A stretch of DNA of 47,229 nt from Oscillospiraceae bacterium (lineage in GTDB: Bacteria; Bacillota; Clostridia; Oscillospirales; Oscillospiraceae): assembly GCA_022792945.1 (NCBI GenBank), contig JAAWBZ010000036.1:1-47229 (forward strand), in the 5' to 3' direction. Below the pieces are notes generated by a model that was given only the letters and a program-made list of their open reading frames with translations, searched no databases and was not told the origin of the DNA. Both the position numbers and the translations under genes were made by a program. Positions 46,101-47,229 of the stretch are shown one piece after another; the stretch's first letter is position 1; every line of letters begins with the position of its first letter.

Positions 46101-47229
46101 ATGCCAAGGCACTGGACGCGGCGATGCAGAATGTGTCGCTGGTCGACGGCGCCAGCGCAGCCTATGCAAAGAAATTGCAGCAGGCCAAGACATACTACGG
46201 CGAGAAGCAGAACATCGGCGCGGTCTGGGTCAAGGCCAAAGCACCGCTGGACGCGCTGAAAGCGGCCATCACCGAGGCGGAAGCCCTGGCAGAGCAGACG
46301 GGACTGACTGCGGCGGATTATGACGAGGCTGCCGCCAAGCTGGAGACCGCCATGAGCGAAGTCCGCAAGCTGCTGGCGACCATTGACCTGACCATTGAGG
46401 TCAAGAACGGCAGGGTGGAGATGATCGCCTCCCACGATGATTTGGAAATCCGCTACACATTAGACGGCAATACGCCCAGCCGCGTTTCCAAGATTTATAA
46501 GGAACCGGTTGCTCTGCCGAACCGGATGCTGACGGTGAAAGCTGCATTGTTCGTCGGCGGCGTCAGACTGACAGAGGATGTAACAAAGGTTATTTCTGCC
46601 AATAATGTGGCCTTGGGTGCAGAAGTTACCGTAACAGGCGGCAGCTGGAATGGATTTGGGCCGGAAAAAATGGTGGATGGCGTGGATGACGATGTGAACA
46701 ACCGCTGGGCTGCAAATGGCTCTAGGAAACCTGATATTACAATTGATCTTGGGAGTCTGAAAAAGTTTAGTACAGTCATCATCCATCAGCCGAAACCGTT
46801 GAGCAATGGGGACGTTCTGGCACGCATCCAAAACTTCACCATCAGAGTGTCTGAGACGGGTGAAGATGCATCTTGGACGGATGTGTATGTCCGTGAGGGA
46901 TGTACTGCGGATGACCTTGTGATTATCTGTGAGCTTGACAAGATGGCAGAGGCCCGCTATGTGCGTATCTCCATCACTGCCAGCAGTGACGAACCGACAA
47001 TCAGCGAGATCGAAATTTGTCCTCCTGTTGAGGTGGAAACTCCCGCAGATATGACTGCGCTGAACGCTGCCATCGCGGCCGCCGAAGCGGCAAAAGCAGG
47101 CGATGCCTATGAAAATGCCGACGAGGCAGCCAAAGAGGAATTGGATGAGCTGCTGGAGATTGCCAAGCTGATTGCTGGCAATGCAAACTCCGATCAGGAC
47201 ACTGTGGACACTGCCGCGGAGGCGCTGAG
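43145..47229 (+). CDS. Secreted GH95 alpha-L-fucosidase, multidomain, 3' end outside window
   Basis: At least 1361 residues without a stop. GTG start at 43145 (AAAGG eleven bases upstream); signal peptide 1-27 (LLSLVLVGALVLSLVPNVTV, then RA). Glycoside hydrolase 95 spans about 37-800: LAIGNGYMGGMVFGG, then N437 and N439 in FNINVQMNYW, E575 in SPEHGPI and D764 in IDGNFGYTAG, which match in order and spacing the Asn pair, acid Glu and Asp known from Bifidobacterium AfcA. The enzyme inverts and removes terminal alpha-1,2-fucose or alpha-galactose from host or plant glycans. Then follow FIVAR-type helices (about 890-1080), a chitobiase-like C-terminal domain (about 1085-1148, IRYTLDGNTPSR), an F5/8 type C (CBM32) lectin domain (about 1148-1292) and a further FIVAR start. 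Modular tails of this kind usually end in a wall anchor, not visible here. Confidence 0.9.
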   Translation, partial: MKIKRLLSLVLVGALVLSLVPNVTVRAADTGKDNDNLLRIWYDEPATNWETEALAIGNGYMGGMVFGGVARDKIHLNEKTVWAGGPTGSKGYNYGATNPTATEADLDQIKADLDAIRQKLDDKSEFVFGFDENTYQDSGTNTMGEPMNWLNKLMGDLKGYGAPVDYANIWLDFSKGGQTDTGAENYIRDLDMRTGLATVSYDFDGVHYTREYFNSYPDNVLVIQLGADQEGKLTFDTSLTFAVSFSNRSTTAAGDTITMLGNVSNGLKTEAQLKVIPVGGTMTAKADGTISIADADAVTLVLACGTDYKMELPSFRGEDPHAAVTQRIADAAQKGYEALKRDHVADHSALFSRLEIGFNEEIPQIPTDELIKKYRNMVDGDGSNAPTESEQRALEVICYQFGRYLTIAGSREGALPTNLQGVWGEGSFDWGGDYHFNINVQMNYWPTMASNLGECLLPFNEYLEVLREAGRVAAAAAYGIKSEPGEENGWLVGCFSTPYMFAALGQKNNAAGWNPIGSAWALVNAYEYYLYTGDTAYLRDHIYPSMKEVANFWNEALWWSEAQQRYVSAPSYSPEHGPIVNGASYDQQFIWQHFENTIQAAEILGEDAALIEVWREKQSKLDPVLVGDDGQIKEWFEETHIGKAQAGDLEEISIPRWQASLGAGEVAHRHLSHLMAMYPGTLINKDNDEFMDAAIFSLNQRGLDATGWSKAHKLNLWARTGKAENCFKIVQSAVGGGNSGFLTNLFSSHGGGANYKDYPIFQIDGNFGYTAGVNEMLLQSQLGYTQFLPALPDAWSTGFVNGIVSRGNFEIDMAWKNGMATKFAITSNQGGDFIGEYNDLAGYTVQDSKGQTVNVTALSKDKISFATTKGETYTITLEGVDQSAVQLKIGQNLSKLMSDARLSDAKAILDAAVAAGGSAEANARADAAIKLLADIDAAEAFRSENAPLGEDNAAIQGALDQLQSKIDAATASLREAASTAATFAEHAKALDAAMQNVSLVDGASAAYAKKLQQAKTYYGEKQNIGAVWVKAKAPLDALKAAITEAEALAEQTGLTAADYDEAAAKLETAMSEVRKLLATIDLTIEVKNGRVEMIASHDDLEIRYTLDGNTPSRVSKIYKEPVALPNRMLTVKAALFVGGVRLTEDVTKVISANNVALGAEVTVTGGSWNGFGPEKMVDGVDDDVNNRWAANGSRKPDITIDLGSLKKFSTVIIHQPKPLSNGDVLARIQNFTIRVSETGEDASWTDVYVREGCTADDLVIICELDKMAEARYVRISITASSDEPTISEIEICPPVEVETPADMTALNAAIAAAEAAKAGDAYENADEAAKEELDELLEIAKLIAGNANSDQDTVDTAAEAL

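Overview
The window looks like a chromosomal segment of a GC-rich (about 60% GC by eye) gut Firmicute, most likely an Oscillospiraceae/Oscillibacter-Flavonifractor-like clostridium. The evidence is GGAGG-type ribosome sites, sigma-A promoters with 17-bp spacers, ABC sugar-binding lipoproteins with an AACGG-type lipobox, a sortase-anchored SpaA/fibro-slime adhesin, SLH domains, and a Cys-rich protein that I recall only from clostridia. No rRNA, tRNA or CRISPR array was seen.

Layout. 1-1361: AT-richer debris, with a frameshifted TetR regulator cut off by the window edge and an internally deleted IS3-family element with both terminal inverted repeats. 1520-4608 (minus): a CBS-pair protein, then a trmL-pgk-tpiA operon. 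4862-5875: a UroD/MtaA-type methyltransferase. 6190-8838: an autoregulated-looking operon, with a promoter and three palindromes spaced exactly 31 bp, a single-chain fusion of an ADP-ribosyltransferase-like toxin domain (DUF3990-like) with its usual Xre-type antitoxin, then cca one base downstream. 8950-16084: a 1982-residue sortase-anchored adhesin with Cys/His clasp repeats, then the Cys-rich clostridial protein. 16346-18227: a CapA-like protein and dCMP deaminase. 18257-19096: a second IS3 remnant carrying a perfectly dated 161-bp palindromic MITE in a TA site. 19218-20560 (minus): an ECF sigma factor with its membrane partner. 20614-25802 (minus): a glycerate-type operon (GntP permease, glycerate 2-kinase, tartronate semialdehyde reductase, SLH-transglutaminase protein). 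25858-27550: an XRE membrane regulator and a divergent LacI regulator.

27769-35171: an L-rhamnose uptake and isomerisation operon (rhaA, binding protein, ATPase, two permeases, rhaM mutarotase, a class-I amidotransferase-like protein). Rhamnulose kinase and aldolase are not in the window. 35180-37494: an HxlR regulator divergent from a radical SAM protein, then an AbrB-type switch overlapping an ATC-hydrolase-family gene. 37531-41516 (minus): a second complete sugar ABC transporter. 41655-43144: a strong terminator, a 25-residue membrane miniprotein, an AraC regulator and a region with paired operators. 43145 to the end: the start of a very large secreted GH95 alpha-L-fucosidase with accessory domains. 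The right third therefore reads as a 6-deoxyhexose scavenging locus: an extracellular enzyme releases sugar from glycans, and ABC systems import it.

The most unusual item is the fused ART toxin-antitoxin gene with its phased operators and its coupling to tRNA CCA-adding enzyme. The palindromic MITE, whose removal restores the interrupted transposase reading frame, is the cleanest mobile-element observation.
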